From Bacillota bacterium (lineage in GTDB: Bacteria; Bacillota; Clostridia; Christensenellales; SZUA-584), in NCBI GenBank assembly GCA_023410595.1, contig JAEYPO010000030.1, forward strand, positions 1-64,000: a DNA stretch of 64,000 nt, given 5' to 3'. Below, in pieces: positions 16,208 to 23,430 of the stretch. The notes beneath the pieces were generated by a model. That model was given only the letters and a program-made list of their open reading frames with translations, had not been told where the DNA came from and searched no databases. The first letter of the stretch is position 1. Each line of letters starts with the position of its first letter. The translations under genes and the position numbers were made by a program.

Positions 16208-17120
16208 CTTGTTCAGTAGCGAGGAAAGCCGACAAGCGGAAAAACAGCAACAGGGCGAACAGGTGTTAAACGTGTCGATCTCGGAGGTATACGACTTTGC
16301 TGATAACCCCTACCACGTCAGGCAGGACGCCGAACTAATGGATATGGTTGAAAGCATCCAGCGTATTGGCGTACATACGCCATGCATTGCACGGCCACGG
16401 CCAGACGGCGGATACGAACTGCTGTCGGGACACCGGCGTAAGCTGGCGAGCATACTGGCCGGATGTGAAACTCTCCCCCTCATTGTCCGCGAGATCGACG
16501 ACGATTCGGCTGTCATAATGGTGGTGGATGGCAACATTCAGCGTGAAACAATTACGTTTAGCGAAAAAGCAAAGGCATATAAGATGAAGTTAGGGGCGTT
16601 AAAAAGGCAAGCTGGCCGACCACCTCAAAATTATTCCCAACTTGGGAATAATTTTAGCACAAAGACTTCAGTTGAAGAAATGGCTCAAGAAAAAGGCGAA
16701 AGCAAGAATCAAATATACCGGTATATTCGCTTAAATGAACTCGCCCCTTCCCTGCTTCAAATGGTGGACGATAAGAAGATTGCTTTTAACCCCGCAGTGG
16801 AGCTTTCATATCTGCCGCAGGAACTGCAAACTGAATTGCTGGATGTCATAGAGCAAAATGAGTGTACGCCATCGCTCTCACAGGCACAGCGGCTTAAGCA
16901 GGCAGCGCAGAAAGGCAAGCTCGACCATAACGGCATCGAGCTCGTTATGAGCGAGGAGAAACCGCAGCAGAATAACCTGACCATTAAAGGCAACCGACTC
17001 GATAAATATTTCCCCAAAGAATACACGCCCAAGCAAAAGGAAGACATCATAATCAAAGCACTCGACCTGTACTACAAAAAGCTCGAACGAACAAAACAGG
17101 ATCGGGAATATGAACGCTGA
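16164..17120 (+). CDS. parB: ParB-family DNA-binding partition protein
   Basis: Partner of ParA; binds parS-like sites and loads along DNA. 318 residues starting at GTG 16164 behind GGAGG, inside the end of parA. The N-terminal ParB/Srx domain shows NPYHVR near 51 and LLSGHRRKLAS (the CTP-binding GHRR box) near 94. A central HTH follows (TSVEEMAQEKGESKNQIYRY). No parS motif was identified. Such ParA/ParB pairs are common at the start of Tn1549-class elements. A terminator lies two bases after the stop. Confidence 0.88.
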   Translation: MASNVRNRKLTSLDDLFSSEESRQAEKQQQGEQVLNVSISEVYDFADNPYHVRQDAELMDMVESIQRIGVHTPCIARPRPDGGYELLSGHRRKLASILAGCETLPLIVREIDDDSAVIMVVDGNIQRETITFSEKAKAYKMKLGALKRQAGRPPQNYSQLGNNFSTKTSVEEMAQEKGESKNQIYRYIRLNELAPSLLQMVDDKKIAFNPAVELSYLPQELQTELLDVIEQNECTPSLSQAQRLKQAAQKGKLDHNGIELVMSEEKPQQNNLTIKGNRLDKYFPKEYTPKQKEDIIIKALDLYYKKLERTKQDREYER

Positions 17121-17121
17121 T

Positions 17122-17154
17122 ACGCCCAAGTTGGTAAAACAAGGGCGTTTTTTT
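17122..17154 (+). terminator. Terminator after parB
   Basis: ACGCCC (17122-17127) pairs with GGGCGT (17143-17148), then a T-run. It lies about 15 bases before the ribosome site of the next small gene. Confidence 0.75.
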
Positions 17155-17182
17155 ATGTCGTTTTTGAAGGGAGGTGGGCACG

Positions 17183-17356
17183 GTGCTCTTTACGGTAGGA
17201 AAAGACCTCGAATATGAACGCATGATGCAGGAAACGCCAGGATTTTACCGTCGTCCCGTCACAACAATGAAAGAGCGGGACTGCAAACATTGCCTGCATT
17301 ATGACGAAAAAAGCCGTAAATGCAGCCTGGGAAAATGCGTCGTCTTTGAGGATTAG
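17183..17356 (+). CDS. Small cysteine-rich protein, probable zinc-binding
   Basis: A 57-residue product from GTG 17183, 8 bases after GGGAGG; GTG 17174 overlaps the ribosome site and is less likely. The C-terminal half holds ERDCKHCLHYDEKSRKCSLG then KC, so CxxC-x(8)-CxxxxC plus a His, typical of a small zinc knuckle. Likely nucleic-acid or protein binding within the element; no named family recalled. A terminator follows at 17399. Confidence 0.6.
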   Translation: MLFTVGKDLEYERMMQETPGFYRRPVTTMKERDCKHCLHYDEKSRKCSLGKCVVFED

Positions 17357-17398
17357 CAAAAAACATTTTTACACCAGGGGGGTAGTATCTTTGTTTAA

Positions 17399-17421
17399 AA
17401 ACGGTATCAGGCCGTTTTTTC
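17399..17421 (+). terminator. Terminator before the pilus operon
   Basis: AAACGG (17399-17404) pairs with CCGTTT (17412-17417), then a T-run. About 95 bases separate it from the SAF-domain gene, with no further gene seen between. Confidence 0.65.
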
Positions 17422-17515
17422 GTTTCCCCCTCTCCTGCACCTCACCCCCAAGTTACCAGCCGGTTATACCAGCCGGAAAAAAGAATCAACCAAAAATACT
17501 GTAGGAGGTAAATCC

Positions 17516-18301
17516 ATGAAGTTTCTCAAAAACCGATTTGTCATCGGAACATTATGCGTTATCGCAGCGCTTCTCATAGTCTTTTTCGCTTTGCCATCAT
17601 TGCAGGGCAGTCAGGGCGCATATATCAGTGCGGTGCGCATAAAGCAGCCAATTGAGGCGGGAACCCAACTTACCATCGAAATGCTGGAGACCGTGAATGT
17701 ACCGGATAGTCTCGTGAAAGGTGGTATCAGTGATATTTCATTGGCGGTTGGTAAATATGCAGCCGCTGATCTGTACGCGGGAGATTATCTGACTGCTGAA
17801 AAGTTTTCAACCACACTTGCGGAACAGAATTCTTTCCCGGCCGGTACAGCTAAAGGCAAGCTGGTCGTATCCGTTACTCTCCCATCATTAGCGTCGGGCG
17901 TATCGGGACAATTGCAGCCGGGCGACATCGTAACGGTTATGTCGGTATCAAAATCTGATACCAACCAAAAGCTAGGCGTAGAACCCACCACCGATATGAC
18001 AGACGAAACCACCTATAACACAGCCGCATCTACAGTCATCTATCCGGAATTGCAGTACGTAGAGGTGTGCATGGTCACAAGCAGCGATGGCGCGGACGCA
18101 TCCGTCGAGGCCGATCCGGGTGAAGATGAAAAGAACAGCCTGCCGGTTACGGTCTCCTTTTACGTCAGCCAGGAACAGGCGCTAAGGCTTGCGGAGCTGG
18201 AACAGCAGGGCACAATCTATCTCGCTTTTGTAGCACGGGGCGACGACGCGGCGCAGTATATCCCCGACGCGGACAGAGTATTGAATCCGGAGGTGGGCTG
18301 A
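17516..18301 (+). CDS. SAF-domain pilus assembly protein (CpaB/RcpC-like)
   Basis: Periplasm-side or wall-side component of Tad-type pili. 261 residues: a short basic N-terminus and one membrane segment (FVIGTLCVIAALLIVFFAL, about residues 8-26), then a SAF domain (IKQPIEAGTQLTIEMLETVN through LYAGDYLTAEKF, about 42-100) and a beta-rich RcpC-like domain with GDIVTVMSV. ATG 17516 follows GTAGGAGG. First gene of a tightly packed operon running to 26555. In Gram-positive hosts such genes accompany surface pili; here they may aid cell contact during transfer. Confidence 0.82.
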   Translation: MKFLKNRFVIGTLCVIAALLIVFFALPSLQGSQGAYISAVRIKQPIEAGTQLTIEMLETVNVPDSLVKGGISDISLAVGKYAAADLYAGDYLTAEKFSTTLAEQNSFPAGTAKGKLVVSVTLPSLASGVSGQLQPGDIVTVMSVSKSDTNQKLGVEPTTDMTDETTYNTAASTVIYPELQYVEVCMVTSSDGADASVEADPGEDEKNSLPVTVSFYVSQEQALRLAELEQQGTIYLAFVARGDDAAQYIPDADRVLNPEVG

Positions 18302-18302
18302 T

Positions 18303-19034
18303 ATGCTGATTTCAATTTGGGGCCGGGACGGAATCGGCAAGAGTACGCTTGCCGACGTGCTGGGCTGTCTGTATTCCAGAAAAGACGTAACCGTCGTTGT
18401 TGATACAGACCTCATGCAGCCGACATTACCGGCGCGGATCAGCGGCGGTAGTTTCCATCCGGATAATTCGCTGGGGAAAGCCATATCGGGAATCGGTACA
18501 GAAAGTGCGGTTCGGTTCCTGCATCAGCATCCGAAGAAGAAAAACCTTTTTTATGCCGGTCTGACCGAAGGCGACGAATACCTGTCGTATGAAATTGGCC
18601 TGGAAGCCGACGACAACGCACAGAATTTTGTTGATGATTGCAGGGATACAGCCGATACCGTTATCCTCGACCTTTCCGGGCAGAGGACAGACCCGTTTGT
18701 TCCCAGTGCGTTGATCAATTCGGATAAAATCATTGTCTTGATGACGCCGGATGTTCAGGGCGTCTGCTGGTATATTGCGGTGGAACCGCTGCTGGAAATC
18801 ATGAATACAAAAGGACGCATCCTGCCGGTTGCAGCAATGACGGACAGGCGCCACGATTTATCTGCTGTTGAAAAGGCGGCCGGCGTTCGGTTTTCCGCAG
18901 TACTGCCTTTCGTAAGGGAATTCCGACAGGACAGTACAGTATCCCCGCTGGACGGAACGTCGCGTGCGGCTTTACGGTACGCGAAGCAGTCCGAACAGCT
19001 TTATGCACTGTTGAAGGGTGGTGGTGAGGCTTGA
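18303..19034 (+). CDS. CpaE/TadZ-like P-loop ATPase
   Basis: MinD/ParA-superfamily ATPase that in Tad systems localises the pilus machine. 243 residues. The P-loop is WGRDGIGKST at residues 6-15, followed by VTVVVDTDLMQPTLP (A' region) and DTVILDLSGQRTDP as Walker B. No N-terminal receiver domain is present, unlike full CpaE. The start lies one base after the SAF gene's stop, and its stop codon overlaps the tadA start, so expression is coupled. Confidence 0.75.
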   Translation: MLISIWGRDGIGKSTLADVLGCLYSRKDVTVVVDTDLMQPTLPARISGGSFHPDNSLGKAISGIGTESAVRFLHQHPKKKNLFYAGLTEGDEYLSYEIGLEADDNAQNFVDDCRDTADTVILDLSGQRTDPFVPSALINSDKIIVLMTPDVQGVCWYIAVEPLLEIMNTKGRILPVAAMTDRRHDLSAVEKAAGVRFSAVLPFVREFRQDSTVSPLDGTSRAALRYAKQSEQLYALLKGGGEA

Positions 19035-20359
19035 GGACATTTCGCGAGATCGTATACGAAAATCAGACAGAAACGCCCCAGGAGCAAAGCCAATATGAAA
19101 CCATACTCGAACAGACGCGTTCGTATCTCACCCAGAACCACACGGAAGAGCTTGCACAGAGTATTGCAAAGAAATCATCACTGGTTGCCGTCAAAGAACT
19201 GATTGCGGAATATGTCGGCAGTCAGCATCTTCACCTGGACGGCTTCTCCATGCAGCAGCTTACTGACAAGCTCTACGGCGATATGGTGGGCTTCGGTTTT
19301 CTGGACAAGTATATTACCGACAACGAGATCGAGGAGATCGACGGGAATTCATGGCGGGATATTGAGGTCATAACGAAAACAGGCTGGCGTAAAATTCCCG
19401 AGCATTTTCTTTCCCCGCAACACGCAGAGGATACGCTTAGAAAGATGGTTCGTTTGGGCGGCCTCATATTGGACAATACGAATCCTATCGTGGACAGCTA
19501 TATCACCGAAGGCATCCGCATATCGGCCATGATCCCGCCCGTCGCGGACAGGCGCAGCGGCGCGGTGTTTTCCGTACGCCGACAGCGTATGGCGCGGGTC
19601 ACGAAGGAACAGCTTGTCGAATGGAAGACTGCGACGCCGGAAATGCTGGACTTCCTGATGCTTTGCATCAACTACGGCGTTTCCATCGGCATCGCGGGAA
19701 AGACGGGAAGCGGCAAGACGACGGATATCTCCTTTCTGCTGAACATGGCTGATAAAAGCAAGCGCATCTATACCATCGAGGAAACGCGGGAGCTTGATCT
19801 GTTCAGTGAGGACACTGACGGAAATGCGCAGAACCGCGTCGTCCACACCTGCACCCGCCCAAGTGAAATGCAGAACGCCGATATTGACATGAACGATCTG
19901 CTGCGAAAAGCCATGCGGTTTTCACCGGACATCATTGCGGTTGCGGAAATGCGTGGCGCGGAAGCGATGGTGGCGCAGGAGGCCGCGCGTACCGGGCATA
20001 CCGTAGTTACCAGCCTGCACGCGAATTCCGCGAGGAAGGCTTACAACCGGATACTTAGTATGTGCCAAATGTCAGGGACGAATATCAACACCGATATCCT
20101 TATGGGTTTTATAGCCGAAGCATTCCCCGTCATGGTATTCAAGCGGCAGTTCCCGGACGGTACGCGCCGAGTCATGGAAATCGTAGAGGCGACCGGCGTA
20201 AAAGGCGGAGCAGTGGAGGCCAGCACGCTGTACAAATACGACATGCAAAACAAGAAATATGTCAGAGTGAACGGGATATCGGATTCCCTTTCGGATACGT
20301 TGCTGGAAAACGGCGCGGACGCAAAAAACGTCTCCGGACTACGGGAGGTATTGGCATGA
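19031..20359 (+). CDS. tadA: Tad/CpaF-type secretion ATPase
   Basis: Hexameric cytoplasmic ATPase powering pilus assembly and retraction. 442 residues from TTG 19031, overlapping the previous stop. An N-terminal helical domain is followed by GDMVGFGFLDKYITDNEIEE, and the motor has Walker A GIAGKTGSGKTT near 219-230, an Asp box after YTIEETRELDL, Walker B region AVAEMRGAEAM and the His box GHTVVTSLHANS. This is the GspE/CpaF family and the clearest marker that the operon is a Tad system. It overlaps tadB by four bases. Confidence 0.92.
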   Translation: MRTFREIVYENQTETPQEQSQYETILEQTRSYLTQNHTEELAQSIAKKSSLVAVKELIAEYVGSQHLHLDGFSMQQLTDKLYGDMVGFGFLDKYITDNEIEEIDGNSWRDIEVITKTGWRKIPEHFLSPQHAEDTLRKMVRLGGLILDNTNPIVDSYITEGIRISAMIPPVADRRSGAVFSVRRQRMARVTKEQLVEWKTATPEMLDFLMLCINYGVSIGIAGKTGSGKTTDISFLLNMADKSKRIYTIEETRELDLFSEDTDGNAQNRVVHTCTRPSEMQNADIDMNDLLRKAMRFSPDIIAVAEMRGAEAMVAQEAARTGHTVVTSLHANSARKAYNRILSMCQMSGTNINTDILMGFIAEAFPVMVFKRQFPDGTRRVMEIVEATGVKGGAVEASTLYKYDMQNKKYVRVNGISDSLSDTLLENGADAKNVSGLREVLA

Positions 20360-21282
20360 TACTGAAAGTGCTTTGCGCCCTGCTGATCATCGCAGGGCTT
20401 TTTATATTACTTAGTATCCACCCGAAAGACGCGTTTGCCCCGCTATTGAAGCCATTCCAAAAACGACGGGACAGAATAGAGCGTGTCCGGCGAATCACCG
20501 GCAAACGAAAAGGCCGGATCGCCGGTACGGTGGATAACGCAAAGGAAATGCTGTCCGCAGCAGGCATGAGCGGAAAAATATCCGCGTACAGGCGGGCGGC
20601 TGTGATCATGGCAGTCATTGGCCTGCTGATCGGGCTGGCACTGGATAACATTCTGGCGGCGCTGGTGCTGGCGGTCGGCATGGGCTGCTCTCCCCTCATC
20701 GTGATCCGTATCCGCACGGGCGATTATATCCGAAGCCTTAACGAAAAGCTGGAGAGTGCCATGAGCATCGTGACGAACAGCTACATTTCCTCCGGCGACC
20801 TGATCGGCGCGGTGGAAAGCAGCCTGCACCTGCTGCCCTCTCAGGTGGAGGGCATATTCCGTCAGTTCTACAGCGAAACACAGCTCATTGATTCGGACGT
20901 GGTCAAGGCGCTGCACCACATGCGTGAACGGATCGACAACCGGTACTGGCGGGATTGGTGCGACGTGCTGGTACAGTGCCAGCGCGACCGTCAAATGCGT
21001 TTTGCTCTGTCCGGTATTGTAACCCGGTTGGGTGAAATGCGGCGTGTACAGATGGAAGTGGACACCACCATCCGCAAACAGATGAGCGACTATATCATTA
21101 CCGTTATGATCGTGCTGGGTGCGATCCCGCTGATGGGCATGATGATACCGGACTGCTATACGATGCTGACCACCACGCTGGCGGGCAAGATCACGCTGGC
21201 GGTAATATTTGCCGCCATACTTGCAACATCTGTATGGGTAGCGCAGCTATACCGTCCCCTGGAAGGCGGTGGGAAGGAATGA
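20356..21282 (+). CDS. tadB: TadB-like inner membrane pilus platform protein
   Basis: Type II secretion F-domain membrane protein that, with TadC, forms the platform on which the TadA motor acts. 308 residues. A frame extends upstream to 20062, but the ATGA overlap with tadA and the hydrophobic start (MILKVLCALLIIAGLFILL) fix the start at 20356. Membrane segments lie about 2-20, 78-96 and 97-115 and at the C-terminus (ITVMIVLGAIPLMGMMI, then ITLAVIFAAILATSVWV). The F domain around 135-240 includes ESAMSIVTNSYISSGDLIGA. Confidence 0.85.
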   Translation: MILKVLCALLIIAGLFILLSIHPKDAFAPLLKPFQKRRDRIERVRRITGKRKGRIAGTVDNAKEMLSAAGMSGKISAYRRAAVIMAVIGLLIGLALDNILAALVLAVGMGCSPLIVIRIRTGDYIRSLNEKLESAMSIVTNSYISSGDLIGAVESSLHLLPSQVEGIFRQFYSETQLIDSDVVKALHHMRERIDNRYWRDWCDVLVQCQRDRQMRFALSGIVTRLGEMRRVQMEVDTTIRKQMSDYIITVMIVLGAIPLMGMMIPDCYTMLTTTLAGKITLAVIFAAILATSVWVAQLYRPLEGGGKE

Positions 21283-22154
21283 CGCTGATATGGATAACGC
21301 TGATCTCTGTTCTGATGGCTTTCGGACTGTACCGAATTGCACAGGCGGTTTTTCTGCCTTCAGGTAAAGCCGTTGATGCTGTCAAGAACATTCATGGAAA
21401 AAAGAATATGACGGAACGGCTTCAAAACGCGCTGCTGCCATTTGCTAAATTGTTATCCAGGCTGTTTCCCATGAGCGAGTACAGGCAAAAAAAGCTGGAA
21501 GCGGACTTTTCGCGGCTGAATATCCGCCAGACGCCGCAGCAGTATGTCTCAACGGTTCTGGCAAAGGCCTTACTGCTTGTGCTGATTGGATTGCTGTTCA
21601 TTCCGCTGGGCATCCCGTGGCTGTCCCTATTGACAACTGTTGCCGCTGTTCTCGCATATTTTAAGGGGATGCAAACTGTCCGCAAAAAGGCGGAGGCCCT
21701 TAACCGCGAGATCGAAGCGGAGTTGCCAAGGATGGTGGAAACACTGAACTATTCCCTACAGGATAACCGCGACCTGCTCTCGTTCTTTGAGCAATACCGC
21801 AAGGTATCCGGCAAAGCGCTGGGCGCGGAGCTTGACCGGCTGATCGTCGATATGAAAACGGGCAATCAGGAAGCGGCGCTCCGGAACATGGACGCGCGGA
21901 TTGGCCTGCCATCCTTTGCTTCGCTTTGCGCTATCCTTTGCGGCGTCCATCAGGGCGTGGATCAACGAACCAGCCTCCTGGTATTGGAACAGGATATGCG
22001 TACCAAGGAGCGAGAAGCGCTTCGCAGGGATATGGAGAAACGTCCGGGCCGGATTAAAGCAGCATCCTTTATACTAACCATTCTTATGATATTCATGTTT
22101 ATGGTTCCCCTTATTCTGCTCATCATCAAAGAACTGCAGGCCGTAGGTTTTTAA
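21279..22154 (+). CDS. tadC: TadC-like inner membrane pilus platform protein
   Basis: Second T2SF-domain platform protein, 291 residues, starting at ATG 21279 with a four-base overlap with tadB and GGAAGGA upstream. N-terminal membrane helix (LIWITLISVLMAFGLYRIAQ), a central helix pair around 95-130 (LLVLIGLLFIPLGIPWLSLL), a cytoplasmic F domain with EAELPRMVETLNYSLQDNRD, and a C-terminal hydrophobic end (ILTILMIFMFMVPLILLIIK). Its stop is followed by a roughly 100-base gap with no gene before the pilin. Confidence 0.85.
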   Translation: MTLIWITLISVLMAFGLYRIAQAVFLPSGKAVDAVKNIHGKKNMTERLQNALLPFAKLLSRLFPMSEYRQKKLEADFSRLNIRQTPQQYVSTVLAKALLLVLIGLLFIPLGIPWLSLLTTVAAVLAYFKGMQTVRKKAEALNREIEAELPRMVETLNYSLQDNRDLLSFFEQYRKVSGKALGAELDRLIVDMKTGNQEAALRNMDARIGLPSFASLCAILCGVHQGVDQRTSLLVLEQDMRTKEREALRRDMEKRPGRIKAASFILTILMIFMFMVPLILLIIKELQAVGF

Positions 22155-22257
22155 GCATATATATCCGTTTTCTTAAGCTGCACCGAAAGGAGGCTGCTTT
22201 TTTGCTGCCTTTGGAAGCGGATTTTATATCAATCAGATTATAAAGGAGATTTGACAC

Positions 22258-22464
22258 ATGTTGAAAATCAGAAACACCATCAAACGCTTTGCAGCCGATA
22301 AAAGGGCAGACAGCAGTTTTCTGGACGTTGCCATGAAAGTTTTGATCGTCGTGGTGATTGGCGCGGCGGTCCTGCTCATTCTGAACGCGGCCATTCCGAA
22401 TTTGTTCCAGGGGCTGATCGATAAGATCAGCGGCGAACTGACCGGCATCGACGTGCTGCCGTAA
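22258..22464 (+). CDS. Small pilin-like membrane protein
   Basis: A 68-residue product with a charged N-terminus (RNTIKRFAADKRADSSFLD), one strongly hydrophobic helix (VAMKVLIVVVIGAAVLLILN) and a short polar end. This is the size and plan of Flp/class III pilins, although the usual G/xxxxEY cleavage motif is not evident; RADSSFLD may be the processing region. The ribosome site AAAGGAG sits 8-9 bases before the ATG. Its place between platform genes and TadE-like genes makes it the best candidate for the major subunit. Confidence 0.65.
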   Translation: MLKIRNTIKRFAADKRADSSFLDVAMKVLIVVVIGAAVLLILNAAIPNLFQGLIDKISGELTGIDVLP

Positions 22465-22526
22465 AAAGGGACAATGGTTGGGAGCTGCGAATGCGGCTCC
22501 CTCGCCATTCATTCAGGAGGAAGAAA

Positions 22527-22952
22527 ATGAAACGAAAATTCATACGAGACCAGACCGGCGAAGCATATATCGACGTCGCTATTACCGTGCTGATTATCTT
22601 CACGCTCATGGCGTCATTAATGGCGCAATACCCCATTTTTACGGCACAGCAGTCGTTGAACCAGACGGTAAAATATATGGCCAGAACCGTTGAACTGTAC
22701 GGAAAGGCGGACGACAAAACCCTGCTATCCGTCACGGAAAATGAGAACTTCATTGATCCGGACAGCACCTCCATCGATACAGAGTGGAAAGACGCCGCTG
22801 AAAAGACCATACAGCTTAAAACCCCGTTTACCATTACGATCAAAAAAACCGTATCCATCGTGATTATGCGTCCGTCTTTGGGCGACCCGGTGACGATCGA
22901 CGTACTTATTACAGCATCAGCCAACGGGATCTCGGAGGTCTACTGGAAATGA
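22527..22952 (+). CDS. TadE-like pseudopilin
   Basis: 141-residue minor-pilin-like protein: basic N-terminus (KRKFIRDQTGEAYIDVAITV) leading into a hydrophobic helix (LIIFTLMASLMAQYPIF), the TadE layout, then a beta-rich exposed part. TGEAYID is a likely prepilin cleavage zone. ATG 22527 has CAGGAGGAAG; the frame upstream is open but lacks a site. A strong hairpin (GGGAGC/GCTCCC with outer AATGG/CCATT, about 22473-22512) precedes it and may tune expression or RNA processing relative to the pilin gene. It overlaps the next gene by four bases. Confidence 0.68.
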   Translation: MKRKFIRDQTGEAYIDVAITVLIIFTLMASLMAQYPIFTAQQSLNQTVKYMARTVELYGKADDKTLLSVTENENFIDPDSTSIDTEWKDAAEKTIQLKTPFTITIKKTVSIVIMRPSLGDPVTIDVLITASANGISEVYWK

Positions 22953-23410
22953 AGAACATGATAAAAAGCCAGAAGGGAAGTGCGGTGCTTTGGTCGTTGT
23001 TTCTTATCCTTATACTCTGTATCCTGTCGGTTGTTGTATATTCGGCGGTTACGGTGTCCGCCAATTATCAGGTTGCGGAAGCGGAGCTGCAAAGGGCGGC
23101 AACCATGTCGGCAGATATCAGCATGAAGAACGCCAACGTGCGCGATATGCAGCTTGATATTCCGGATTCGGCTGAGACGCAACTGGAAGACAACCTGACC
23201 GGAGCCGGTTGGGTGAAAGAGGAGAACGGCTGGGTGAGATACGATGGAGATGAAAAGCTATACAGCCTTAAGGATATGCATGTTGAAATTGCCGATATGA
23301 CGACGCAGATCGATGCAACGTTTGAAATGCCGCTGCTGTGGGAAATCGGGAATATGAACGAAGTCCGGATTCCCATGCGGATACAGGCAAGCGTCCTGTA
23401 TGTCAATTAG
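22949..23410 (+). CDS. Second TadE/TadF-like pseudopilin
   Basis: 153 residues, ATG overlapping the previous stop. The N-terminus KNMIKSQKGSAVLWSLFLIL has the K-G-S-A-x-x-W pattern of TadE/TadF proteins, with cleavage probably around QKGS, followed by a hydrophobic helix and an extracellular domain (VSANYQVAEAELQRAATMSA onwards). Probably a minor pilus subunit or initiator. No Cys pairs or adhesive motifs are visible. The assignment rests on N-terminal layout and position. Confidence 0.68.
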   Translation: MKNMIKSQKGSAVLWSLFLILILCILSVVVYSAVTVSANYQVAEAELQRAATMSADISMKNANVRDMQLDIPDSAETQLEDNLTGAGWVKEENGWVRYDGDEKLYSLKDMHVEIADMTTQIDATFEMPLLWEIGNMNEVRIPMRIQASVLYVN

Positions 23411-23430
23411 TGTGGAAGGAGTTGATGAAT

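Noticed and set aside
20062..20355. Upstream extension of tadB by 98 codons
   Set aside because: It lies within tadA in another frame and has Arg/Gly-rich, non-family sequence; ATG 20356 overlaps the tadA stop and gives the proper membrane start.
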